Shown piece after piece: positions 43,261-53,991 of a stretch of DNA of 64,000 nucleotides. Position 1 is the first letter of the stretch. Each line of letters begins with the position of its first letter. The notes beneath the pieces were generated by a model. The model ran no database searches, was not told the DNA's origin, and saw only the letters and a program-made list of their open reading frames with translations. The stretch comes from Astragalus membranaceus (Eukaryota > Streptophyta > Magnoliopsida > Fabales > Fabaceae), in the NCBI GenBank assembly GCA_039519185.1, contig CM076849.1, forward strand, positions 124,001-188,000, read 5' to 3'. The position numbers and the translations under genes are program-made.

Positions 43261-45445
43261 TGATCTTCTTATTTACTTTGTGATAGCCGCGGTTCTATCA
43301 CAATAGATCTATATGCTTGGAATCAACATTTCATACTTAGGAATATCTAAAAGACTATTCCATTCTTCATCACCGTAACTTCATAGCACAGTGGGAAACT
43401 TTTTCTAATCTCAGGTGCATGGTCATTTTAAGGTACATCATGACCCTCTCAGTAGCACACAAGTGCTCATTACTAGAATTAGTAGTAAACCCGTATAGTA
43501 AACTCACAACGTTAGTTATAATTCTAGTGCAATCAGCAGCATAATGAAGACTGCAAATGATGCTCGCAAACTCAGACTTTTCAACACTCTCATGGTGTTC
43601 TTGAGCAACTTTGACACTCGGATCATAATGAGTGTCTGGTTTACAACAGAAGTAAATTTATATTTACTTCACCAACATCCTTCATATCAAAAAAATAAAT
43701 TTACAAAATATATTTTTGACAAAAAATAATATTAGAACCAAAATTAAGTAATTCATCCACGTGTAGAAAAATAATAGTGCAACTATTATTATCCAAAATA
43801 TAAAATAAGCACTTACCACTTTCGTTAATTTCAAAGCATTTGAAATCACAAAATTAAATTTCTCATAATAAGAGAAAGCAAAAGTCATCATTTTAATCTA
43901 ATTGAATTTCTTTCTTCTATTTAAAAAAAAAAATATTATTATTAGAATCACATGTTCTAATTAATAATACACTATCAAAAAAAATAGAACCCCCACTATT
44001 TTTCACATTTAAACGAAAAACTATTTTTAAAAGAATTCAAACTCAATCATTTGTTTTCACTATGCTAAAATCAATATTTGAAACGTAAAAATTCCAATCG
44101 CTACTACTAACTGATCAGTGATTACATTTCAAAGTGAGATGAATGGCAAACATTATTGAAAAGCAAACGGCCAACTCATAAATGTTTATCACAAAAAAAA
44201 AACCGCTCATGAATTTACAATATAAAGCTTTTAACAATAGCAACGTCCTCCTTTAAAAAATTGTAACATTTTTCTTATACATGTAGATAACATTTAAACC
44301 TGATAATTCTGATATATCACAAAACTCAAGTTCCCATATGACACTAAAATCCCTCACATACGTAAATATTAATTTTTGTATATATTTACATATATAAAAT
44401 TAACATTTTAAATATAACACGTCAATAATTTGTATTAAAGCAAATAGATAAAATAATTGTTTTTTTTTTTAAAAAACATTTCACAGAATAATCAGAATGA
44501 AATACAAAATTTAATCCACTTCAATGTTCTATATGAACATTTAATAGGTAGCATATATAGTTCTTCCTTACAAAAATATTTTTCAATGGTGTCTTTCCGG
44601 AGTATGCATAACATCCTTGAGAACCATACTCTTTCAGGAGGTAAACATCAATTCCACAAAACTTGTCTCAACAACATCAATGGTGTGAGAATCTTTCATA
44701 TTCAACAATAGAATAAGTCATAAGATTTTATCAGAGCAGAAATGACACATTGCGCCAGAGCCTACCCATCAACGAGAACGTCGTGTTCGACCGAAATGGC
44801 AGATAATTCAACGTCTTAAAATTGTTGGAACACTTGCGGACACACTGACGAATTGAACACGAACAAAATAGGCCGAGTCGCGGACTAGGTCGCTCTCTTT
44901 AAGACGTTTTGCGGCTCTGCCCAAAAATAATGATTCTCCCTGCACCTAGAAGAACCACCAAACTCACACCCTCTTCTCTTTTATTTAACTGCTCGGTATC
45001 TATCTTTATTTTTCACGTCAAAAGACCACCACTATGCCTCTTTGCACTCTCCATATATATAAATGTATATAGGCTTATATATGTAAAGACATTAAAAAAT
45101 ATATATCCGTTGAGCTATTAAAAATTGGTAACGTAAAACCTTTGTTACTTTCAAAACCAACGGAAATATTATCAAATGAAAAAAAAAACGTAAGGATAAT
45201 TATATCGTATAAATACAAAACGGTAACAATACATATTATTCTTTCAAAATAAAAGTAACGTCAAACTAAATTTTTCTGTTATCAAATCGTGGAATAACTT
45301 TATCACTATTGAAAACATTCATTATTGGGTTGCTTGCCATATCAGTATTCAATTGAAACTATTAATCTCTATTTCAATTTTATGTTAGAAATCATGTCAC
45401 TTAATGGTTTTTCAAAGAGCAAATTATATGGCTATAGAAACTGTT

Positions 45446-48400
45446 TTTTTTTTTTCGACTCAAAATAACTAATGCATTTCATTCAAAATAGTAGCAACAA
45501 TACATGCTGGAACATCAAAAAGCGTCTGAGAAGGGCCAGAGGACAAGGCTACCCCTGCTAAGGAATGAGCGACCTTGTTTGCCGATCTCCTAGAGAACTC
45601 CACATGAGAGTTTACATCAATAAAATTAAGAGCCTCCCTACAATAATGTAAAATACATCCATAATCAGAAACAATTGTGGGGGCGTTATTAAAGTCATCA
45701 ACCACAACCTTGGCATCCATTTCAAAAACAACATTCCGATAGTGAAGTTCCCGCACCCAATCAATAGCAAGAAGAAGACCCAGGGCCTCGCCCTTATAGA
45801 CCTCCAGGAGCGGCGCGAAAGAGTGCATTTTTGCTGCCAAAAATTCCCCCTTATCATTCCGCAAGCACATCCCGAAGCCCATCTTGTTGTCGTTCGAGTC
45901 AAAGGCCGCATCCATATTGCACTTGACAAAATTAGCGGGAGGTTTCAACCAATGGCCTGCACTTCTATCGACCAAATGCTCCTGCAGCGCAGAGGCTGCA
46001 GTGCTCTCGGTTCTATGCTGCTGCTGTGAAGGCAAAGCGCAGGCCGATAGCCAGTCATCAAGAAGATGTGCTCCATTACGCACAATTGTTGCTGCGGAGT
46101 CGCGAGAATTATTCCAAACAAGATTATTCCTACTGGTCCAAATACTCCACAAGTTTACGGCCCACACCGCGCGAGTATCCCCCTGAAGCTGCTGTAAGAT
46201 CGAAAAGAACCAGCTATAAAACGAGTCAGCGACCACAGCTTCGCACGAAAGAAGTTGAGCGCAGCCCGTTGCTGTCCAAACCGCACCTGCAGTAGCGCAT
46301 TCAGCAAACAGATGCAAGTCCGTTTCGTCAAAATTGCCGCAAAAAGGACACACCTGAGGAACATCTATTCCACGCCGACGAAGCACATCGCGAGTTGGAA
46401 TACAACTCCGAGCCAATCTCCAAAGAAAATTTCTAACTTTCGGGGGGACCTTGAGGTTCCAAAGCAATGCCCAATTACCATCAATCAAGTTTCCATTATA
46501 ATGACTTGAAGTGTTTTCAATCAGTCTATAGGCACTACGCACGGAATAGCTACCACTTCGCTCGCTCTTCCAGTGAAGGGCATCGTTAATAACACAAGGG
46601 AACAAAGGGGTGGACAAAACCGCCTCACTAGACGGGCCATCCAAGAGGAATCGAACCAACGGTTCGTTCCACGACTTCCGATCATGCTTAATTAAATAGT
46701 CCACACGGAGAAGGGGATTAAAAGTACCATGAACTCTTGGCCGAATTTCAGTAGGGGTTTTGGTCCATTGATCCTCAAACAACCGAATCGAAGTACCGTT
46801 CCCAATACTCCACATAGACCCTTGACGTAACATATCTTGGGAGGTTAAAAGGCTATTCCAAACAAAGCTACCGCTAGAGCGTTTGTTCGGATGCAAAAAA
46901 TCACCATGTGGAAAGTATTTAGCTTTATACAGACGAGAGACCAACAACTCCGGTTGGTGTTGAAGCCTCCAAGCTTGTTTCCCCAAGAGGGCCAAATTAA
47001 AAGATTTAAGCTTCCGGAATCCCATACCACCATGCTTTTTAGGCACACAGAGCTTCTCCCAAGCCATCCAGCGGATCCCCCTAGTTGTTCCGCCATTACC
47101 ACCCCACCAAAACCCGTTTAGCATGCGCTCAATTTCCACAATTAGAGATGCAGGGATTGAAAAGAGGCTCATGAAATAAGTCGGGATAGACTGAAGAACC
47201 GACTTAATCATAATTTCCTTACCGGCTTTAGAAAGCATTCTGCCACTCCACGAGTTGATTTTCTTCCATATCCGATCCTTAATGAACTTAAAGAGGGCTT
47301 TCTTACTCCTTCCTACCATAGACGGAAGGCCCAGATATTGACCGGTGCCAAGACAAACCTGAACCCCAAGATGAGCAGCAATGACATCTTTGGTGACTTG
47401 AGGAACATTCCTACTAAAGAAAATTTCTGATTTTTGGAAATTGACTTGTTGACCCGAAGCCTTCTCATAAGTGTCCAAGACTTGTTGAATCCGGGTGGCT
47501 TCACGCAAGGAAGCTCTAAAAAAAGAAAACAATCATCTGCAAACAAAAGGTGAGATATTAAAGGTGCCCCCCTACAAATAGCGACCCCATGGATATCACC
47601 AGATGCAATGGACTTGTGTAATAAAGCTGTCAAACCTTCAGAGCACAGAATGAATAGATACGGCGAGAGGGGGTCCCCTTTCCTAATGCCTCTCCCTGGA
47701 GTGATTGGCCCTGCACGATCCTGATTAACAATAACAGATAAGGACACAGATTCAATGCACATACGCATCCATCGAATCCAAATATCATTAAATCCCAGAC
47801 GAGTCATAATAGCATAAAGATAGCCCCAGTCAACTCTATCATAGGCCTTGCTCATGTCTATTTTCAACGCAATCTCCCCAAGTTTTCCTTTACGCTTATT
47901 CTTGAGATAATGTATAATTTCAAAAGCGATCATTGCATTATCAAGAATAGAGCGACCAGCCACAAAAGCAGATTGCTCAGTTGATATACACTTAGATAAC
48001 ACAGTTTTAAGGCGATTGGCAAGTACCTTAGAAATGATTTTGTAGAGGACATTACATAGAGCTATGGGCCGCCAGTCTGCCATGGAGGCAGGATTATCTT
48101 TCTTCGGTATGAGAGCTATGTTTGTATCATTCAACTCATGGGGAAACTCTCCTCTCTCGAGCCAGCTAATGCACGAATTAAAAATATCATCACCGTAGAC
48201 ATCCCAGTAGCGCTTGAAGAAAGCCGGATTGAACCCATCCGGGCCCGGGGCCTTGTCATTATCCATAGCCATAAGTGCTTCACAGAATTCCTCTTTCTCA
48301 AAAGCGCTAGTCAGCCGGTCGTTATCATCCTGGGAAATGCGAGGGTCCAACGCTCTAACCACTGGCTCATAATCACCCACCTTGCTTGTGAAGAGGTCAT

Positions 48401-48592
48401 GAAAATAGTCCACTACGACACGGCGGAGTGCCGCTGGTCTAGTAGCGATAGAACCATCCCCACGCTCCAACCCATCGATTCTTTTCTTCTTTTGCCTAGT
48501 GGTAGCACTGGCGTGGAAAAACTTTGTGTTACGGTCACCGTCCTTAAGCCAAAAGTTTTTAGCTCGTTGTCTCCAAAATGCCTCTTCTTAAT
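45446..48592 (-). mobile_element. 5'-truncated LINE (plant L1 clade)
   Basis: The poly(A) tail appears as poly(T) at 45446-45455 on the + strand, and a 12-bp target duplication ATAGAAACTGTT lies at 45434-45445 and 48624-48635. Between the LINE 5' end and the right target copy is a 31-bp filler (48593-48623) identical to the sequence just downstream (48639-48669). The missing 5' part includes the endonuclease and ORF1. Confidence 0.9.
45469..48588 (-). pseudogene. LINE ORF2: reverse transcriptase, zf-RVT and RNase H-like domain, one frameshift
   Basis: The frame runs from FWLKDGDRNTKFFHA (near 48570) through the RT core (DKAPGPDGFNPAFFKRYW, LIPKKDNPASMADWRPIALC, GDPLSPYLFILCSEGL) to the active site FADD at about 47540. 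Directly after it a run of T residues (minus strand) is one base off and the frame changes. The second frame (45469-47532) carries the RT thumb, a zf-RVT domain (PPKVRNFLWRLA, CPFCGNFDETDLHLFAEC) and an RNase H-like domain (CNMDAAFD, EALGLLLAIDW). Apart from this one-base shift it is open for about 1,000 codons, so the insertion is fairly young. Confidence 0.9.
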
Positions 48593-48735
48593 GAATAGAT
48601 TTCCATTCCAACGTCCTAAATAAATAGAAACTGTTAAAGAATAGATTTCCATTCCAACGTCCTAAATAAATTCTTAATAAAAGTTTCAAGAATATTTATT
48701 TATTCTCTATTTAAAAAATCAACCAATAATCAAAA

Positions 48736-49027
48736 AAAAACCATACGCACTTTTCTTTTTGTTGTCCTTGATATGTAACTCTTGATCTAGAGTAGTAACT
48801 GATAACTCAATTAGGAAGGACCTTTTGTCATCATCGAGGGTATCGCAAAGGAAACCGTTGATGAGAGTGAGAAACTTCCCAATTATAATGGAGAATGGGA
48901 ATTTGAAACCGAATGCCTCTCCTCGTCTAGTTCTTTCGTTATGCAAAGAAGTAGGGGGTAAAGTGCTTCATGCATTAACTAGACCCCCTGAGTTTTAAAA
49001 AGTAATACAAGAAACGCCTACGAGGGC
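48736..49027. other. No recognisable gene, possible LINE 5' UTR
   Basis: Sequence upstream of the LINE ORF1 fragment, with GTAACTCTTGATCTAGAG and CATTAACTAGACCCCCTGAG. It could be the 5' UTR of that LINE, but no start is defined. Confidence 0.35.
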
Positions 49028-49616
49028 ATGAACGCGCAACCTGATAATCAGAAGCCAGTGGCTTCCTCGCTAGATGAAGAAAACAACCTGCAACATAGCA
49101 AGAAAAAATGTATGATGCATAATGGAAACCCTCAAGAATATTCTTTAGAAGACATGATGACAGGTGAGAATGAAAACTCTATGAAATCCCCAAAATCTTT
49201 TTGTGACGCCTTGGTGAAAGTGTTTGGAGATGAAGGCTTGGAAGGGGAATGTTGGGGTGATATTGTGGATGAAGATCTTCCAGAGAATCGTTGGTACAAA
49301 ATGGAAGAAGAAGAGACTGCTCCCAAGCTTGCCACGCCTTCTTCAGGCCCTATGATTCCTGTAACTGATGAAGAACTCAATGCATGGGTCAAACCTTGGA
49401 GGAATACCTTGATTGTTAAAGTCCTAGGTAAGAGAGTAAACTTTAAAATGTCGGAAAACAATCTACGTTGCTCATGGCTTCTCAATGGTTCTATGAAAAT
49501 AACTGACCTAGCAGATGATTACTACCTTGTCCAGTTGACATCCATTGAGGACTACAAACATGCCCTTTTTGAAGGCCCTTGGAAGGTAGCAGACTGTTGT
49601 GTGAAAAAGGTGATGT
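49028..49616 (+). pseudogene. LINE ORF1 fragment (DUF4283 nucleic-acid-binding domain)
   Basis: The frame has an acidic N-terminal half and then the DUF4283 pattern (WVKPWRNTLIVKVLGKRV, then YLVQLTSIEDYKHALFEGPW) found in ORF1 of plant LINEs. It breaks off after WKVADCCVKK, before the zinc knuckle. The following bases belong to an LTR. It lies on the strand opposite the ORF2 LINE and is a separate insertion. Confidence 0.75.
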
Positions 49617-49756
49617 CCAAGTATACACAGTAGAGATCGTTCCCATGAGGATTGTTGAGTTCTTTTCTATATTTAAATTAGTAAGTAATCTAGTGAGTAA
49701 CACAAAATAACATAACAAGTTGTAGAACCCAATTTTATCATCAAACAGAAGCAAAA
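49617..49756 (-). repeat. LTR fragment of the 12053-17624 family
   Basis: AAGTATACACAGT, then AGATCGTTCCCATGAGGATT, then TTTCTATATTTAAATTAGTA and AGTGAGTAACACAAAATAAC match the outer part of the 5' LTR (16710-16860). Only about 140 bp remain, fused directly to LINE ORF1. Confidence 0.88.
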
Positions 49757-49935
49757 TAAAGGTTTAAATATGTTTTTCGTTCATGCAAATATAATTGTTT
49801 TTTAAATAAGTCCCTGCAAAAATATTTTGTTTTAAATATATCCTTCTATTAACTCTCTGTTAGCCCATCTGCTGATATGGCTAACAGACTTCTGATGTGT
49901 AATTTTTTTTATTTCTAATTTTTTGAAATCTTATT
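49757..49935. mobile_element. One end of a TIR element (same family as 17630-18975)
   Basis: Starts TTTAAATATGTTTTTCGTTC and carries the CTCTCTGTTAGCCCATCTGC..GGCTAACAGA block. The opposite end was not found downstream. Confidence 0.45.
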
Positions 49936-50753
49936 TTTATGCCATCTTCATCATCATCATTCACATCTGATTCTTCATTCCTCTCTCAGATCTTCTTCTC
50001 CACCAACCCATTCTCTTTCTGGTTCTACTTCACTCTTTCCAAAATCAAAAAGCGCGTCTTTGTTCTCAGATCCGAAACTCAACAAGAAAGTATATAAAGC
50101 AAAAGAGAAATCAAGGTCTGATCGTCTCTCCCTTCTCATCACTGTCAAATGCTGAGATCTGTTCGTCTCTCTCTCTGCCTTGCTCTTCTCTCCCTCACCG
50201 ATCTCTTGCCTCACTCTCACTTCTCATCACTCTTAAATCCCCAGATCTGTTCACTGTGTTATCATTTTGTTCTGCAGTAGGTTCTTTTTGGGTTTTAATT
50301 TTGACCCATAAGACTCACCTCCATGTGCAACACTTACTGTTCTGCCTGGGCTTTGCTGCGAAAAGGAAAGGCACAATTCTCACCACCCCCGAACTCGGCC
50401 CAAACTCACTCCCGAGCTTCTTCTTTCCGATGATGTGCTTCGCTATTTTCCCCGATCCTTCAAATACCAATTTGTTCCCTTATTTTCCCCAATCCTTCAA
50501 ATACCAATTTTCCCCATTCCTTCAAATACCCCCGAACGTGGCCACGAGGTTCATGATTTGGGTAACCTGCTTGAGTTATACTGAGAATGGCATTCTCGTT
50601 TGCTCCCTTATTTCCTTTTCAATAAATTTTCCCTTGTTTTTGTTGATTAGCTCAAAAGAAAATCTAATGGATTGAACCCGTAAACGTTGAGGAAGATTGG
50701 GATGACAATAAAGAAAGGAAGTGAAACGTAGACTACGTGTTTGGTATAATGGG
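49936..50753. other. No recognised gene
   Basis: CT-rich sequence with repeats of CCTTCAAATACCAATTT (50458-50530) and short frames without family resemblance. It could be a gene 5' region (a stretch with TTCTCATCACT..AAATCCCCAGATCTG appears twice in variant form), but no exon can be argued. Confidence 0.4.
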
Positions 50754-51477
50754 TAGGGCTGGACAAAAATAAATAACCGACCCGAGAGCCGACACATCCG
50801 AACAAAAATGGTTGATGCGGGTGGTTTATTTCGGGTGACGGGTCTTGAAGAAAGAAAATATAGTTAAAAACGGATTTTGTTTGGGCGGGTGTGGTCTTGT
50901 AAGATTCAAACCAGGGATATCCGAAACCGGCCGCCACTTCTAAATACTAACCCAGAATTTATAATATTTCCCTTCTCCGGCTCTTCCATAGGTCTGTCAC
51001 TGCCGCATACCTACATTAAAAAAGAAAGATAATGACAAAGTATCACACGTGCTGCCATACTTTAATGTTTAAATTTCAAATCAACGTAGACTTTTACAAT
51101 ATTATTATAATAAATAAATAATTGATGGAAAACACTACATAAATTTTCCCAACAACTTTTATTCAATAGCAGAGTTATTTCCTCTCTTATCTTGTTACCT
51201 TCCCCACTCCCTCATCTCTCTCTCCCCTCCATTTTTTCTGCAATCTTTCTCTCCAGCAACCTTCCTCTTTCTCTGCAACCTCCGTGTCATTGAGAAACTT
51301 TTAAAAGATTTAAACCGAACAAAACTTCCTGCCGGAACCGCCACCCGACAGAACCGCGACCGCCGAAACTGATACTCAAAACGGTCGAAAATGGGTGCTT
51401 CATCTACTCCTCGATTTTACTTCGGATCAGCCATTTCCAAACCGAATCCGTATCACCTGACCGTTTGTCCAGCCCTG
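50754..51477. mobile_element. hAT-type non-autonomous element, complete
   Basis: Terminal inverted repeats TAGGGCTGGACAAA and, in inverse, CAGGGCTGGACAAA are flanked by an exact 8-bp target duplication ATAATGGG (50746-50753 and 51478-51485). 724 bp, no transposase. Both parts (8-bp duplication and TIR sequence) fit the hAT superfamily. Confidence 0.9.
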
Positions 51478-51878
51478 ATAATGGGTGAAAGAAGGATGAG
51501 GGAAGGACTCAAGGAAGATATGGGGTTTTGGTGGTGGTGGTGGTGATGGTGGTGTGGGTGAGAGAGAGAGGGAGAAGATTAGTGGTGTTCGCGGTGCGGT
51601 TTTGTTCGGTTTTGAGACAAAAAGTGTACCGAACCGCAAGGTAAAACAACATACGGTTTGGTTTGGTTCGGTTGGCTTCCTAAAAAAAAATAAACCAAAC
51701 CAATGCGGTTTGGATTGGTTCGGTTGGTTCGGTTTTTTCCGAGACAAAACATAATTTAAAACGGAGTTAAAATTAACTAGAATAAAAAACGGCTAACATA
51801 AATCTTTAAGAAAAAATCTACTCAAATATATGTAGTATATAAATTACTCTCTTTTAATTCTTTTAAGATAGTTACAAC
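51478..51878. other. Spacer between two inverted hAT copies
   Basis: Contains a GGTGGTGGTGGTGATGGTGG run, a (GA)n run and repeats of GGTTTGGTTCGGTT in both orientations, the latter resembling the ends of yet another hAT family. No gene. Confidence 0.5.
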
Positions 51879-52370
51879 CAGGGCTGGACAAACGGTCGGG
51901 TGATACGGATTCGGTTTGGAAATGGCTGATTCGAAGTAAAACCGAGGAGTAGATGAAGCACCCATTTCCGACCGTTTTGAGCATCAGTTTCGGCGGTCGT
52001 GGTTCTGTCGGGTGGCGGTTCCGGCAGGCAGTTTTGTTCGGTTTAAATCTTTTAAAAGTTTCTCAACGACACGGAGGTTGCAGAGAAAGAGGAAGGTTGC
52101 TGGAGAGAACGAGGAAGGTTGCTGGAGAGAAAGATTGCAGAAAAATGGAGGGGAGAGAGAGACGAGGGAGTGGGGAAGGTAACGAGATAAGAGAGGAAAT
52201 AACTCTACTATTGAATAAAAGTTGTTAGGAAAATTTATGTAGTGTTTCCCATCAATTATTTATTTATTATAATAATATTGTAAAAGTCTACATTGATTTG
52301 AAATTTAAACATTAAAGTATGGCAGCACGTGTGATACTTTGTCATTATCTTTCTTTTTTAATGTAGGTAT
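51879..52370. mobile_element. Second hAT copy in inverse orientation, cut by the Athila LTR
   Basis: Starts CAGGGCTGGACAAACGG and is the reverse complement of 51007-51477 at high identity, apart from a tandem duplication of GAAGGTTGCTGGAGAGAA (near 52090-52130). It ends where the Athila LTR begins, so its other half should lie beyond the right edge of the window. Confidence 0.85.
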
Positions 52371-53863
52371 TGATAACTCATATTTATATGAGTTATTTAT
52401 ACTTATTCAAAGATAAATCATGCAAGTTCTCTGGCAATAGTAGGTTGTTTCTATTAAGTTTCTGTTAGTTTATCACTTTTAGTTAGAAAGGGGGCTAAAT
52501 TACAAATTCTAGGCATATTGGTGCCAATTGGCGCCTTTGTGAATATTTTGATGCTTCTTGTGTTTGTGCAGTGAGCTTAACGTGGCAACGTCCCTCATCA
52601 CGTCTGAAGAAGGGCAGCAGAGCAAGAAAGAAATATCTTATTTTTGGCGCACAAGAAATGATGGTCAAAGATCTAAAAGTGCAGAAGATCTTCTCTCTCC
52701 TCAGCGCTGACGCGGCTGACGCACTGTAGCAGTGCGGTGTCAATTCAGAACAGAGTCAATCTACAAGCAAACTTGGAAGGTGGGGAGTGACATCAGCAAG
52801 CATGTGACCCCCTTTGACCTTGGCTATTCTCTCTCTACAAAAGGAAAGGCAAGGGGGCATCATCCGGGCATCCACGAATCCATTCATCATCCACCTTCCT
52901 CCATTTCCAGAGATAGTTTTCCAAAAGAAGTTCTGGACACAGATTTCTTCATCTGAAATTTTCTCAAGCTCCAATTTTTATTTCCATTCGCAACCATTAC
53001 TGTGAAGCTCAGACGTTGCAACGTCTCTACAACGTGCATGAAGGAAGGCTACTTAGGCGTATCTTTTGCGTTTAGTCTCCTTTTCTCTATGTACGGTATT
53101 TGGATTTTAACTCCTCTTCTTTCTGTAAGGATGCTCAGCATGAGCTAAACATTTGTAGTTGGGTTGTTGTTTTGCATGTAATGAACCTCTAGTTTAATGT
53201 TATGAAGTATTGATGTTTATGCGTTTTAAATCTTTGCATGTTAATATTTCCAAACTTGTTTTGAACTTGGCCACTTAAAATAAGTAGATTCATAGGTACA
53301 GACATGGTCTATGAAAAGAACTCAAAGATTTATGTGAATGAAAAGGTGCACTAAAGACATTTAGGCATTTTTATCTAAGTCTAGACATAGAATGGATAAT
53401 AGTTCATAGGACATTGCTGTGGGTACTTAAAATACAGGAGTAGGCCTACTTAGAACCTAGACATAGGAATTCTAGTACTTAAAGCTCTGACGTTTTGTGA
53501 CTGAAAAGCACAGCTCTTTTGCAACAGCGTTCAAACGTTATAACGTCTATACAACATAACATTTGTACGTGTTAACGTGTAAACGTTATAACGTCTGACT
53601 AGAGGAGATTTACTTGCATGCAGCAATCCAACTCATACTTTTCCATATTCACAACCATTTCTTGTTTACTTGCTTTATTTATGTTCTTAGTCTTAATACC
53701 AACTTTTAGTGCCGATTTATTACTTGTTTCACTTGTGTTTTAAAGACTTGAACTTTGAAAGTAAATCAATCCTCGTGGGAACGATCTCTTATTTTTATCC
53801 ACTTTATTACTTGTACGACGTGTATACTTGCACTGATATTGCGACTAGAACACACGCGCAACA
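52371..53863 (+). repeat. 5' LTR of the Athila element
   Basis: Starts TGATAACTCATATTTATATG, itself able to fold with ATATGAGTTAT, and ends CGCGCAACA. It contains the Athila-type block TCCTCGTGGGAACGATCTC (53770) and four ACGTTATAACGT-type palindromes. The partner LTR is beyond the window, so the limits rest on the primer site and the break in the hAT copy. Confidence 0.8.
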
Positions 53864-53869
53864 AGTTTT

Positions 53870-53887
53870 TGGCGCCGTTGCCGGGGA
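53870..53887 (+). other. tRNA-Asp primer-binding site
   Basis: TGGCGCCGTTGCCGGGGA, the complement of the 3' end of plant tRNA-Asp, stands 6 bp after the LTR. Confidence 0.95.
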
Positions 53888-53991
53888 TTGAATTTAACTT
53901 TTATTGCTCAACAAGAATTAAAACACTAGGTGAAAGAATTCTGCTGTGTTGTTTGTTGTTTCTGTGTGTGAACAGGTAAACGTTACAGCGT

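Larger units (their letters stand above)
40021..48729 (-). mobile_element. Gutted Ty1/copia element whose LTRs hold a Helitron and a LINE
   Basis: Two direct repeats of about 770 and 730 bp begin TGTTGGAACACTTGC (40021 and 44823) and end CAACCAATAA (42654 and 48729). The short interior (42655-44822) encodes, on the minus strand, a copia RNase H C-terminus. A polypurine tract AAGTGGGGG (minus strand) adjoins the left repeat. This puts the 5' LTR on the right. Most of gag-pol and the primer site are gone. No matching target duplication is visible, so the element is old or rearranged. Confidence 0.7.
44823..48729 (-). repeat. 5' LTR of the copia element, split by a LINE
   Basis: 44823-45445 plus 48636-48729 align with the left LTR. 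The LINE and its target duplication lie between. Confidence 0.75.

Noticed and set aside
44718..44735. tRNA-Met primer site (TTTTATCAGAGCAG) in the copia interior
   Set aside because: It lies on the + strand about 90 bp away from the LTR, while the RNase H remnant is on the minus strand; position and strand do not fit.
50256..50675. 139-codon frame with hydrophobic content
   Set aside because: No recognisable domain; the DNA contains CCTTCAAATACC repeats, so the frame is likely chance.
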